Both the position numbers and the translations under genes were made by a program. Below, piece by piece: positions 51,642 to 59,648 of a stretch of DNA of 64,000 bases. Source of the stretch: Olsenella sp. SW781 (lineage in GTDB: Bacteria > Actinomycetota > Coriobacteriia > Coriobacteriales > Atopobiaceae). Each line of letters begins with the position of its first letter. The first letter of the stretch is position 1. The notes beneath the pieces are model-generated. The model made no database searches and was not told the origin of the DNA. It saw only the letters and a program-made list of their open reading frames with translations. The stretch is from the NCBI RefSeq assembly GCF_012027725.1, contig NZ_SJOU01000004.1:124001-188000 (forward strand), written 5' to 3'.

Positions 51642-52886
51642 ATGGAGACACGCGAAGACACCCTCGAAGACGACCTTGCTCGATACCTCGACTCGCTCGG
51701 GCGCGAGGACTCGTATCGCGTCGACGCCGTGCTCAAGGAGGGGCCGCTCGAGGTCACGGAGCGCGTCTTCTTCGTGGGGAGGAGCGGCGCCGAGCTGGGT
51801 CCGTTCGTGCGCAAGTACCTGAGCGCCGAGTCGGGTCTGGGCGGAGCGTACGAGGCGCTGCTCGCGGCGCAGCGCCGCGGCGTGAGCCTGCCGCACCTTC
51901 CGCGCATCATGGAGTGCTATCGCCATGACGATAAGAACGTGGTGGTGATGGAGTGCGTGCACGGCGAGACGCTCTCCGAGCGCGTCCTGAGCGCGCGGAC
52001 CCCCGGCGGGCGACTCGACCTTCTCGCCCTCGTCTTCCCCGACCTGTGCGATGCCGTGAGCGAGCTTCACGAGCGGCTTGACCCTCCCATAATCCATCGC
52101 GACCTCAAGCCGGAGAACGTCATGGTGTCAGGCTCCGGGGTCACCCTCATCGACCTGGGGATTGCCCGATCGTTCCGAGAGGATGGCGAGCGGGACACCA
52201 CGCACTTTGGCACGCGCGCCTATGCGCCGCCCGAGCAGTTCGGCTTTGGGCAGACGGACGTGCGGAGCGACGTCTACGCGCTCGGCATGCTGCTCTTCTT
52301 CTGCGTGACGGGGCTCGAGCCCTCGGCGCGTGACCGCGAGCGCGGCTTTGCGGGAGCGGGCGTGCCCGAGCCGCTGCGCCCCGTCATCGTCCGCGCGACC
52401 CAGCTTGATCCCGCGGCGCGCTATGCCACGGTCCGCGAGCTGCGCGATGCGTTCGTGTCCGCGCTCGGCGACGTGGCGCGCGGGAGGGGCGGGGGCTCTC
52501 CCGCGGAGGAGCCGCCGAGCTTTGAGCCCGAGCGACCGTCTCCCGGGACGCTGCTCGCGCGAGTCCCGCGCTGGGCGGGTGCGATCTGGAACCTTGCGGT
52601 GCTCTCTCTGTGCGGACTCTGCATCGTGGGCTGCGTGATGGGGTTCGTCCAGCCCACGCCCGAGAACGCGAAGTGGCCCGTCTGGTACCGGTTCTTCTCG
52701 TATCTCGTGTTCCTGATGCCGGCGCTCGCGATTGCCGGCTATCTGATGCTCGACCGCCGGCCGCTGCGCAGGGAGATTCCCGCGCTCGCGCGGCTTACCG
52801 TGAGGCAGGAGACCCTCGTGGGATTCCTTGCCATCCTGGGGCTGCTCGTGCTGTGGGTCCTCGCCTCGCTGGTCGCGCAGGTCTAG
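51642..52886 (+). CDS. transmembrane Ser/Thr protein kinase
   Basis: A 414-residue kinase. The catalytic loop IIHRDLKPENV, DLG (DFG variant), FGTRAYAPPEQ activation segment and DVYALGML are intact, so it should be active; the N-lobe ATP-binding region is poorly conserved. Two membrane helices follow near residues 310-330 and 345-370, with another at the end (LVGFLAILGLLVLWVLASL). No extracellular PASTA sensor is present. Paired with the HTH protein upstream. Its stop overlaps the stop of the convergent HAD gene in CTAG. Confidence 0.85.
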   Translation: METREDTLEDDLARYLDSLGREDSYRVDAVLKEGPLEVTERVFFVGRSGAELGPFVRKYLSAESGLGGAYEALLAAQRRGVSLPHLPRIMECYRHDDKNVVVMECVHGETLSERVLSARTPGGRLDLLALVFPDLCDAVSELHERLDPPIIHRDLKPENVMVSGSGVTLIDLGIARSFREDGERDTTHFGTRAYAPPEQFGFGQTDVRSDVYALGMLLFFCVTGLEPSARDRERGFAGAGVPEPLRPVIVRATQLDPAARYATVRELRDAFVSALGDVARGRGGGSPAEEPPSFEPERPSPGTLLARVPRWAGAIWNLAVLSLCGLCIVGCVMGFVQPTPENAKWPVWYRFFSYLVFLMPALAIAGYLMLDRRPLRREIPALARLTVRQETLVGFLAILGLLVLWVLASLVAQV

Positions 52887-53503
52887 CAGGGCTGGCGGAT
52901 TGCCTCCTCCAGCGCCTCGACGTCCCCGGTGAAGTGGAACGCATGCATGCCGGCGAGGCGGGCGCCCGCGCAGTTGTCCGCGTTGTCGTCCACGAAGAGG
53001 CACTCGGCCGGGTCGAGCCGGTAGCGCAGGCAGAGCAGGTGGAAGATTGCTGGGTCCGGCTTCATGATGCGCTCCTTGGCCGAGACCACGCAGCCGTCGA
53101 GGTATGGCGTGACGGGCGCGTGGCGGAGCTGGTCCATGATGCGGGTGTTGGCGTTGGAGAGCACGTAGATGCCGTAGCCCTCACGCTTGAGGCGGATGCC
53201 GAGCTCGTTGGTGCCGGCGATGGGCTCGGAGTGCTCGGGCCAGTGGTCAAAGCACTCGTTGAGGTTGGGGCGCAGGCGCTCGGGCAGATGGTCGAGCGCG
53301 TAGCGGCGCATGGTCTCGCGATCGATGGTGCCCGAGTCCAGAAGTGACCACATCGTGGTGCCGAAGAGCGCGCCGTCGAGCAGCGCGGCGTCCTCCGGCG
53401 TGTCCGTGAAGAGGCTCGCGAAGTATGGCCCGTCAAAGGTCATGAGGACGTTGCCCATGTCAAAGATGACGTTCCTTACGCGCTTGTTCTCGCTGCTGGG
53501 CAT
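52883..53503 (-). CDS. HAD-IA family hydrolase (haloacid dehalogenase-like)
   Basis: A 206-residue hydrolase. Motif I is VIFDMGNVL, motif II VLSNAN, motif III KPDPAIF (KPD), motif IV FVDDNADN. The small alpha cap between motifs I and II places it with beta-phosphoglucomutase/YihX-like enzymes. The ATG at 53503 is set by GAGGAGGC. It converges on the kinase gene with a 4-bp CTAG overlap of stop codons. Substrate unknown. A longer N-terminal frame was rejected. Confidence 0.85.
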   Translation of the reverse strand: MPSSENKRVRNVIFDMGNVLMTFDGPYFASLFTDTPEDAALLDGALFGTTMWSLLDSGTIDRETMRRYALDHLPERLRPNLNECFDHWPEHSEPIAGTNELGIRLKREGYGIYVLSNANTRIMDQLRHAPVTPYLDGCVVSAKERIMKPDPAIFHLLCLRYRLDPAECLFVDDNADNCAGARLAGMHAFHFTGDVEALEEAIRQPC

Positions 53504-53920
53504 GATGCCTCCTCGGTTGCGGGTGCTAGAGAAAGTATAGCTGCCGGTGTCGCCGCTGAGGTGCCGCTCCTGCTGATAATCGGATCCGGCAAGGCGTCGC
53601 ACGTATCGGGGCGACGGAAGTAGCGAATCGGCGGCCATTGCGTGCTCGGCGGCCCGGAGCTGCCGAGAGAATGACCTGGAGGGCGAGAAGAACGTGAGGA
53701 ATTGCGGTCGTTGCGCCCTGCGGGCTCGATGCTCTTCTCGCCTTCCGCATCGACTCCGCTTTACCCGACTCGGCCATCTCGGCAAGCTTTCTGCGACTCA
53801 AGATGTCTTGGTTTCAAGATTCGTGAAAGACGAACAGATCCTGTTGTTTGATCGTGTTCGCGTTTCGTTCGCACCTCGTGCCCTGAGCCGATCATGCTGG
53901 GAAGGGGGAAAGGAGGAGAT
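53504..53920. other. intergenic region
   Basis: About 415 bp between divergent genes. It contains one GCGAGAAGAACGTG word at 53682 and a nearby inverse CTCTTCTCGCC. No coding region, tRNA or long hairpin is evident. Confidence 0.4.
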
Positions 53921-54517
53921 GTGTCTGATCATAGAGATACTGAGGCCGCCTGGGCGTATTGCCCCAGCTCGTCGAGCGGCGCTCCGTTGGAGTTGATAAA
54001 AGTGACTGAATCCAACGACTATCCGGAGCATGGGGCGGCCTTTGGAGAAGAATGGGCCCCCATGGACGGCACATGGCTCACCTTTTCTGGTGTAACTGGG
54101 CTGTGGGAAGAGAAGCGAGGTGGGAACTTCTGGGGGTACGGTAGCGCCTATGAGTTTGCCGAGGACGTCTTTTGCTTTGACCCCTTGCTGGGGAAGCGAT
54201 TGCTTTGCGATGAGGGAGTGGGCCGCGAGTTCTGGCCCGTCGAGGTGAGCGATGTCGAGGTGCTCGAAGAAATGGGCATCTCGTGGCAGGAGTCACTCGC
54301 ACGATGCGTGGCGGCCGTCCCTTCCTGGCGGCGCGGGGACAGCCTGCTCTGCGTCCCGGAACTGTTGAGGATTGACTTTGGGCGCTGGTGCAGCGATCTC
54401 GATGATTCCGGCGTTTTTGAGAATGGTCCACTTATGGGGACCTCGGCATTCCGAGCGGTTGTTAGGGAGTGTGCCGCCCACGTGCAGCGTATTCCCTGGG
54501 CTCGCGCAGGCTGCTAG
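53921..54517 (+). CDS. hypothetical protein
   Basis: A 198-residue soluble protein with no recognised family. It is acidic and tryptophan-rich (FGEEWAPMDGTWLTFSG; GNFWGYGSAYEFAEDVFCFDP). The GTG at 53921 is preferred to an earlier in-frame ATG at 53894 because AGGAGGAG lies between them. Base composition is lower in GC than neighbours. It converges on the HNH nuclease gene with stop codons sharing CTAG, an immunity or accessory role being possible but unsupported. Confidence 0.5.
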   Translation: MSDHRDTEAAWAYCPSSSSGAPLELIKVTESNDYPEHGAAFGEEWAPMDGTWLTFSGVTGLWEEKRGGNFWGYGSAYEFAEDVFCFDPLLGKRLLCDEGVGREFWPVEVSDVEVLEEMGISWQESLARCVAAVPSWRRGDSLLCVPELLRIDFGRWCSDLDDSGVFENGPLMGTSAFRAVVRECAAHVQRIPWARAGC

Positions 54518-55530
54518 GCAACAAGTACGTGGTTCTCCTGCATGAACTGCTCGTAATGGGCTGCGAGCAGGTTGCGGCTGGGATGACTTGCCTCATTGCG
54601 GGGGAGTCGCAGGTGGGAGGAGGTGAAGGTGGCATAGGTCGTGCCGCGCAGACGGTCGCTCAGGCTGATTTTGAGCGTATCGGGTTCTATCGAAATCAGG
54701 TGGGCGTCATACAAGAGGTGCATGTCCGACCTCAGGAGGATGCCATTGTTTACGATCTGAGACTTCCTTCCCCGATAGGGATTGATGTGAGCCGCCTGAA
54801 GGACCTGGGGGACATCGGTTTCAGTGATGGCGCATGCCCCTTCATACGCATTGAGCAGCGACTTTCGAAACGCGTCCTGTTGCTCGCGGCGCACCTGCTC
54901 CGCCTTCACGAGCTTGCGCTCGTCAGCATCATCAATCTCGGTCAGAACGGAGCGCTCGTCGTCTGTCAGGGCATCGAAGCCGGGGAAGGCAAACGCCCCC
55001 TCCGATTCGCTCTTATCGGTTATGGGGCCATGGAGCGTGAACATGTTCGTAGCGCTGTTAAAGCGCTCCACAAAGGCAAGGCCGAGTATGCGATAGCCCT
55101 TCGCCTCGCGGACCATAACGCCCACGGGGACGCCGTCAGTCAGGCAGTTCATGAGTGAGCCGTTGTAGTTTTGGCTGCTGTCGGATCCGCTGTGGGCCGC
55201 GTAGTCAAGCACCCACGTGCCGTCAGCGAGATGGATGGGCTTTCTATCGTTGTAGAGCCCACTTCCGCTGGAGTGGACGGAAAGGGCGTACTTCCTACCT
55301 CTTTTGTAAGAAACGAGAGAGGCGCCTGGTATGTAAATCCCGGCATCTCGACTCAGAGGAATAGGCGTTTTCGGGCGATTTTCCATGCGATGCGGAAGGC
55401 GCGATATCATCTCGCCGGTATTTTGCTGGAACCAGTCGTAGCAGGGGATGAATTCCTCCGGAACACGCCTCTTTGCCCGATCTAGAGTCGGGCAGAAGGC
55501 CTGACATTCGTAGATAATCTGACTGGCCAC
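54514..55530 (-). CDS. HNH endonuclease, restriction-enzyme-like
   Basis: A 338-residue protein with an HNH nuclease at its C-terminal end (about residues 225-290): CAITETDVPQVLQAAHINPY, NGILLRSDMHLLYDAHLIS. The His-Asn-His spacing (AAHI, N, H) fits the class found in type II-like restriction enzymes. The N-terminal 200 residues (KYALSVHSSGSGLYNDRKP) may be a target-recognition domain. No methyltransferase gene adjoins it. Start at 55530 gives MASQIIYECQAFCP; ribosome site GGGAGG. Lower GC than average, suggesting acquisition. Confidence 0.75.
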   Translation of the reverse strand: MASQIIYECQAFCPTLDRAKRRVPEEFIPCYDWFQQNTGEMISRLPHRMENRPKTPIPLSRDAGIYIPGASLVSYKRGRKYALSVHSSGSGLYNDRKPIHLADGTWVLDYAAHSGSDSSQNYNGSLMNCLTDGVPVGVMVREAKGYRILGLAFVERFNSATNMFTLHGPITDKSESEGAFAFPGFDALTDDERSVLTEIDDADERKLVKAEQVRREQQDAFRKSLLNAYEGACAITETDVPQVLQAAHINPYRGRKSQIVNNGILLRSDMHLLYDAHLISIEPDTLKISLSDRLRGTTYATFTSSHLRLPRNEASHPSRNLLAAHYEQFMQENHVLVA

Positions 55531-55616
55531 CGCTGCCTCCCTCCGCTGGGTAGATTATACGTTAGCAACTCCCGTGCTACACTGGCCCCACGAATCTCGA
55601 GCGAAGGGACAACACT

Positions 55617-55979
55617 ATGTCTGACGTGCTCTTTATTGAATATCCCAAGTGCAGTACCTGCCGACGCGCCAAGGCGTGGCTGGACGAGCACGGCGTCTCG
55701 TACACCGACCGCCATATCGTGGAGGATAACCCCACCGCCGAGGAGCTTGCCGAGTGGCAGGCTCGCTCCGGGCTGCCCGTCCGGCGCTTCTTCAACACGA
55801 GCGGCCGGCTCTACCGGGAGCGCAACGTGAAGGCGCTGCTTGACGCCGGCATGGCGGACGCCGACGCCTTCGCGCTCCTCGCCGAGGACGGCATGCTGGT
55901 CAAGCGTCCCATCGTGGTGGGGGAGGACTTCGTGCTCGTGGGCTTCCGCGAGGCGGAGTGGGAGGACGCACTTCTGTAG
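55617..55979 (+). CDS. ArsC/Spx-family thioredoxin-fold protein
   Basis: A 120-residue protein of the ArsC/Spx/YffB family. The N-terminal CSTC (YPKCSTCRRAK) is the redox CxxC motif, and the TSGRLYRE and LVKRPIVV blocks are those of arsenate-reductase-like proteins. It may act as a glutathione/thioredoxin-linked reductase; no ars genes are nearby, so true arsenate reduction is uncertain. The ATG follows CGAAGGGA. Complete length for the family. Confidence 0.87.
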   Translation: MSDVLFIEYPKCSTCRRAKAWLDEHGVSYTDRHIVEDNPTAEELAEWQARSGLPVRRFFNTSGRLYRERNVKALLDAGMADADAFALLAEDGMLVKRPIVVGEDFVLVGFREAEWEDALL

Positions 55980-56000
55980 CGACCTCGCCCGAACGACAGA

Positions 56001-56133
56001 TTTCTAGTTGCGCCAGAATCACAAATCGGGGCCCCGAGAGGGGCTCCAATTTTTTGCGCGGAGGCTCTACCTGCGGTTCTTCTCGTCTAGCCTTGAGAAT
56101 TCTAGTTGCCTTCTAGTTGCCTTCTAGTTATCA
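56001..56133 (+). repeat. direct repeat with terminator, left copy
   Basis: TTCTAGTTGCGCCAGAATCA... to CTAGTTATCA. It contains a stem-loop (GGGGCCCC-GAGA-GGGGCTCC) followed by TTTTTT, then ACCTGCGGTTCTTCTCGTC and short CTAGTTGCCTT tandem units. It matches 57670-57789 closely; the two copies flank the AlbA_2 gene in the same orientation. Confidence 0.85.
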
Positions 56134-56170
56134 TCTAGTTATCATTTTCGAGCAAGGAACGGTGGCTCAC

Positions 56171-57637
56171 ATGGCTGATGTCGAGAAAATTGAGTTGCTA
56201 TACTCTCTTGTCGGCTTTCCCGATGAGACGGAGTGGCTCGAGTTCAAGGAGGGGAATAGCGATCCCGAGCGTATAGGGAGGGACATTTCCGCGCTGGCAA
56301 ATTCCGCCGCGTATCTTGGTCGGGATTTTGCCTATCGCATCTGGGGAGTTGCTGATGGAACGCATGATCTCGTTGGTACCACGTTCAACCCCTATGCGAA
56401 GAAGGCAAAGGGCAATCAGAGCCTGCTAATTTGGCTGCCGCGATTCCTCTCGGCAAACGCTAGCTACGAGTTTGACTGCTTTGAGCATGACGGAAAGAAC
56501 TTCGTCGTTCTCAAGATTGCCGCAGCGACAGAAAGGCCGGTGAGCTTTGACAAGGCCCTCTACATTCGCGAGGGTAGCAGTACAACGCGCCTGGTAAACG
56601 GATCAGCAAAGGAGGCTGAGCTCTGGCGGCGTCTCCAGCGCTCGGACTTTGAGACGAGGCCGGCAAAGGTTGACCTCGTGGTTTCCGATGTTTTTAGCCT
56701 ATTAGATGTTGACGCTTACTATGCGCTCTTGGGTGATCGTAAGCCCGAGCAGGAGGAGAGCGTACTCGAGACGCTTTGCGAGCAGGAGCTTGTCTTCCGC
56801 CAGGATAACGGTCGCCTGAGAATATCAAATCTGGGTGCCCTGCTTATCGGGCGTGACCTGAGGGCGTTCTACGGGCTTGGTCGGAGAGCGTTGCGCGTGG
56901 TGTGTTATGCGGGCAAGGGGAGCTTCGAAATCGTTGAGGACAGGACGTTCAACGAGGGGTATGCGCTGTCGCTTCCAAAGGCTGAGGAGTTCGTAATGGC
57001 CCGTGTGCCAAAACGGGAGCTGGTGGACGGGGCATTTAGGAGAATCGTTCACGCATATCCGCAGAGGGCGGTTCGCGAGCTGCTCTCAAACACCGTGATT
57101 CACCAGGACCTATCTGATACGACGGAGGGGCCGATGGTGATGCTGTACGAGAACCGAATCGAGTTCTCTAACCCGGGCACGACGCTCATCCCCGTAGCCC
57201 GGCTGCTCAATGCCCCTCCAAAGACACGAAACACCAAGCTCGTGAACCTTATGCGCCAGATGGACCTCTGCGAGGAGGGTGGTACTGGATGGGACTTGAC
57301 CGTTGCCTCCTGCGAGGCCGTCCACATGGCGGCGCCTAAGGTTCAGAGCGAAGATGACCTAGGGACGAGAGTTACGCTTCTCGCGGGAAGCGCCTATGAG
57401 CACATGACCAAGGCTGAGCGGCGCGATGCCGTGTACTGGCACGCTTGTCTCATGTTTGCTCAAGGAGAGTCCATGGGGAACCAATCGCTGCGCGAACGCT
57501 TTGGTCTTGAGGAGAATCGAAAGAACATCGTTGCCATGTCGCGGCTCATCAGGGATTGCTGCGAGGCTGGACTCATTAAGAACGAGGATGACGAGGCTGG
57601 GGATAAGTATCGTCGCTATGTTCCGTACTGGGCATGA
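56171..57637 (+). CDS. AlbA_2 (Schlafen-like) and RecG-C-type ATP-binding protein
   Basis: A 488-residue protein. The N-terminal AlbA_2 domain (about residues 12-130; DETEWLEFKEGN, FAYRIWGVADGTHDLVGT, VLKIAAATERPVSF, YIREGSSTTRL) belongs to a Schlafen-related nucleic-acid-binding family. The central and C-terminal part (about 270-400; RELLSNTVIHQDLSDTTEGPMVMLYENRIEFSNPG, GTGWDLTVASC) is the RecG-like HATPase_c_4 region. Such proteins are often accessory and sometimes defence-linked. The gene is flanked by 120-bp direct repeats, and its GC is lower than the surroundings, both signs of transfer. Confidence 0.82.
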   Translation: MADVEKIELLYSLVGFPDETEWLEFKEGNSDPERIGRDISALANSAAYLGRDFAYRIWGVADGTHDLVGTTFNPYAKKAKGNQSLLIWLPRFLSANASYEFDCFEHDGKNFVVLKIAAATERPVSFDKALYIREGSSTTRLVNGSAKEAELWRRLQRSDFETRPAKVDLVVSDVFSLLDVDAYYALLGDRKPEQEESVLETLCEQELVFRQDNGRLRISNLGALLIGRDLRAFYGLGRRALRVVCYAGKGSFEIVEDRTFNEGYALSLPKAEEFVMARVPKRELVDGAFRRIVHAYPQRAVRELLSNTVIHQDLSDTTEGPMVMLYENRIEFSNPGTTLIPVARLLNAPPKTRNTKLVNLMRQMDLCEEGGTGWDLTVASCEAVHMAAPKVQSEDDLGTRVTLLAGSAYEHMTKAERRDAVYWHACLMFAQGESMGNQSLRERFGLEENRKNIVAMSRLIRDCCEAGLIKNEDDEAGDKYRRYVPYWA

Positions 57638-57669
57638 GCGACGGTCACATCTCTCACTCGAACACATGT

Positions 57670-57789
57670 CTTTTAGTTGCGCCAGAATCACAAATCGGGG
57701 CCCCGAGAGGGGTCCCGTTTTTTACGCAGGCGTTCTACCTGCGGTTCTTCTCGTCTTGACTTGAGAATTCTAGTTGCCTTCTAGTTATC
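57670..57789 (+). repeat. direct repeat with terminator, right copy
   Basis: Same element as 56001-56133, beginning TTTTAGTTGCGCCAGAATCA. The terminator stem here is CGGGGCCCC-GAGA-GGGGTCCCG with one G-T pair, followed by TTTTTT. It has one CTAGTTGCCTT unit rather than several. Confidence 0.85.
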
Positions 57790-57859
57790 AAAGCGGGGTG
57801 GGCCCAGTTGCGTCCGGCGTTCGTGGCATACTGGGCAAAGTGAGTCGAATGGGGGAGAC

Positions 57860-58522
57860 ATGCTGACAAGGGAGTTCTGCGCCGAGAACATGGAGCTCGT
57901 TCCGGCGGCGGTCGCCGCAGGCGCGGCGCGCATCGAGCTGTGCGACAACCTCGCGGTGGGCGGCACCACGCCGAGCTACGGCGTCATCCGAGCCGCCGTA
58001 GCATTTGCGCGCGAGAAGAACATCGACGTGATGTGCATGATTCGCCCGCGCGGCGGCAGCTTCGAGCATACGCCCGCCGAGGCCGCCATGATGCGCGACG
58101 ACCTCATCATGGCCAAGCGCCTGGGCGTCACCGGCGTGGTCTTCGGCTGCCTGCGAGAAGGACGTCTGGACACCGGGCTTACCTCCGAGCTGATCCGCCT
58201 TGCCCACGAGGACACCCCCGAGGCCCCCGGCCGCGTGGCGGTGACCTTCCACATGGCCTTTGACGCGCTCGCGCCAGAGGACCAGCTCGACGCCATCGAC
58301 TGGCTCGCCGAGCAGGGCGTGGAGCGCATCCTCACGCACGGCGGCGCGGCTGGCGCGCCCATCGCGGACAACCTCGATTGCCTGCGCGCCTACGTGGCGC
58401 GCGCGGCCGGACGCATCGTCATCCTGCCCGGGGGCGCCATCACGTGGGAGAACGCCGAGGGGGTCGCTGCCGCGCTGGGCGTCTCCGAGGTGCATGGGAC
58501 CAAGATCGTCAAGGTGGCCTGA
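57860..58522 (+). CDS. cutC: CutC family protein
   Basis: A 220-residue TIM-barrel protein. EFCAENMELVPAAVAAGAARIELCDNLAVGGTTPSYG is the N-terminal signature, and MIRPRGGSF, TFHMAFDA, ILTHGGAA and LPGGAI are other conserved blocks. CutC was first linked to copper tolerance, though its enzymatic role is unclear. ATG preceded by GGGGGAG. It is followed two bases later by the GTG of the pentapeptide protein, and the thioesterase follows, so a three-gene unit is likely. Confidence 0.93.
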   Translation: MLTREFCAENMELVPAAVAAGAARIELCDNLAVGGTTPSYGVIRAAVAFAREKNIDVMCMIRPRGGSFEHTPAEAAMMRDDLIMAKRLGVTGVVFGCLREGRLDTGLTSELIRLAHEDTPEAPGRVAVTFHMAFDALAPEDQLDAIDWLAEQGVERILTHGGAAGAPIADNLDCLRAYVARAAGRIVILPGGAITWENAEGVAAALGVSEVHGTKIVKVA

Positions 58523-58524
58523 CC

Positions 58525-59205
58525 GTGGCGCGACCGAGACAGGTCAAGGGCTTTGCGCAGGTCACGCCGAATCTTGGCGAGCACATGGGGCACGAGGTCC
58601 TTCTCGCCAGCTTGGCGGAGGGGGAGGCGCGCGTGCGGGGAACGGCGTTCTCCGGGCTGGAGCTTGACGGCATCTCCGCTGCCGGCGCCGCCTTTGAGAA
58701 CGTGGCGTTTCGCGGATGCGTCTTTGAGGGCGTGGACTTCTCCAGCTGCACGTTCACGGACGTGCAGTTTCTGAGCTGTCGCTTCATCGCCTGCACCATG
58801 GCGCGCTCGTGGCTCAACCGGGTGGACTTCCGGTCGTGCTCGGCGCCGGGGATGAGCTTTGGCAAGGGGCGACTCACCGGGGTCCTCATGGCGGACTCCC
58901 AGTTTGACTACTGCGACCTCTCGGAGGCCTCCGTGAGCCATCTGCGCGCGAGCGCGACGAGCCTCTCCGAGCTCAACCTGCACCTGACCAAGCTCTCTCA
59001 CGTGGAGCTTGACGACTGCGACCTCACGCGGGCGACGGTCTATCGCTCGGGGCTCTCAGGCGTCGACCTCTCCTCGTGCGACATATCGGGAATACGCGTG
59101 TCCGGGGACTTCCGCGAGCTGCGCGGCGCCGTGGTGAGCGCCTCGCAGGCCGTGCAGCTGGCGGGGCTCCTGGGCGTGACGGTGAAGGAGGACGAATGGC
59201 TCTGA
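58525..59205 (+). CDS. pentapeptide-repeat protein
   Basis: A 226-residue protein with pentapeptide-type repeats in the middle (about residues 40-200: AFENVAFRGCVFEGVDFSSC, QFLSCRF, DFRSCS, QFDYCDLSEASV, DLSSCDISG), forming a right-handed quadrilateral helix. Some members protect DNA gyrase, but most have unknown partners. GTG start two bases after the cutC stop; no strong ribosome site, which suggests coupling to cutC. Its end overlaps the thioesterase start by 10 bp. Confidence 0.82.
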   Translation: MARPRQVKGFAQVTPNLGEHMGHEVLLASLAEGEARVRGTAFSGLELDGISAAGAAFENVAFRGCVFEGVDFSSCTFTDVQFLSCRFIACTMARSWLNRVDFRSCSAPGMSFGKGRLTGVLMADSQFDYCDLSEASVSHLRASATSLSELNLHLTKLSHVELDDCDLTRATVYRSGLSGVDLSSCDISGIRVSGDFRELRGAVVSASQAVQLAGLLGVTVKEDEWL

Positions 59206-59612
59206 TCAGCGAGGACGCCCCGCTCGAGGAAGTGCAGCGGGTCTTTAGGAACGACCGCTTTGCGACGGACGCGTGCGGGTGCCGCGTGGTGGAGGCCTCG
59301 CGTGGGCATGCGGTGTGCGAGTTCGACATCACGCCCGGCCACCGCAACGAGAAGGGCGGCGTCATGGGTGGGGCCATCTTCACGGTGGCCGACCTCGCCT
59401 TTGCCGTGGCATCCAACGTGGGGGAGCCGGTGACGGTGTCCGTGAGCAGCTCGATCGAGTTCATGAGCGCGGCGAAGGGCGAGAAGCTCATAGCCACGGC
59501 GGACGTGGACAAGAACGGACGCACGCTGGGGTTCTACAACTGCCTGGTCACAGACGAGCTGGGCACGCCCGTCGCGCGCGTTACCCAGACGGCGATGCAC
59601 CTGCGGCAGTAG
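59196..59612 (+). CDS. hot-dog fold thioesterase (PaaI-type)
   Basis: A 138-residue protein. FDITPGHRNEKGGVMGGAIFTVADLAFAVASN is the PaaI/YbgC-like signature, containing the HGG-like turn (GGVMGG) and the acidic residue of the helix (D in VADLAF). It would hydrolyse an acyl-CoA in the cytoplasm. ATG at 59196 lies inside the pentapeptide gene with AAGGAGG upstream. The substrate is unknown. Confidence 0.87.
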   Translation: MALISEDAPLEEVQRVFRNDRFATDACGCRVVEASRGHAVCEFDITPGHRNEKGGVMGGAIFTVADLAFAVASNVGEPVTVSVSSSIEFMSAAKGEKLIATADVDKNGRTLGFYNCLVTDELGTPVARVTQTAMHLRQ

Positions 59613-59620
59613 GGGGGACG

Positions 59621-59643
59621 CCGGGGGCGTGGGGTGCCCCCGG
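59621..59643. terminator. hairpin between convergent thioesterase and phosphofructokinase genes
   Basis: CCGGGGGC (59621-59628) pairs with GCCCCCGG (59636-59643). It lies in the 36-bp gap between two convergent stop codons, so it may act in both directions. There is no T-run. Confidence 0.6.
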
Positions 59644-59648
59644 AGGGC

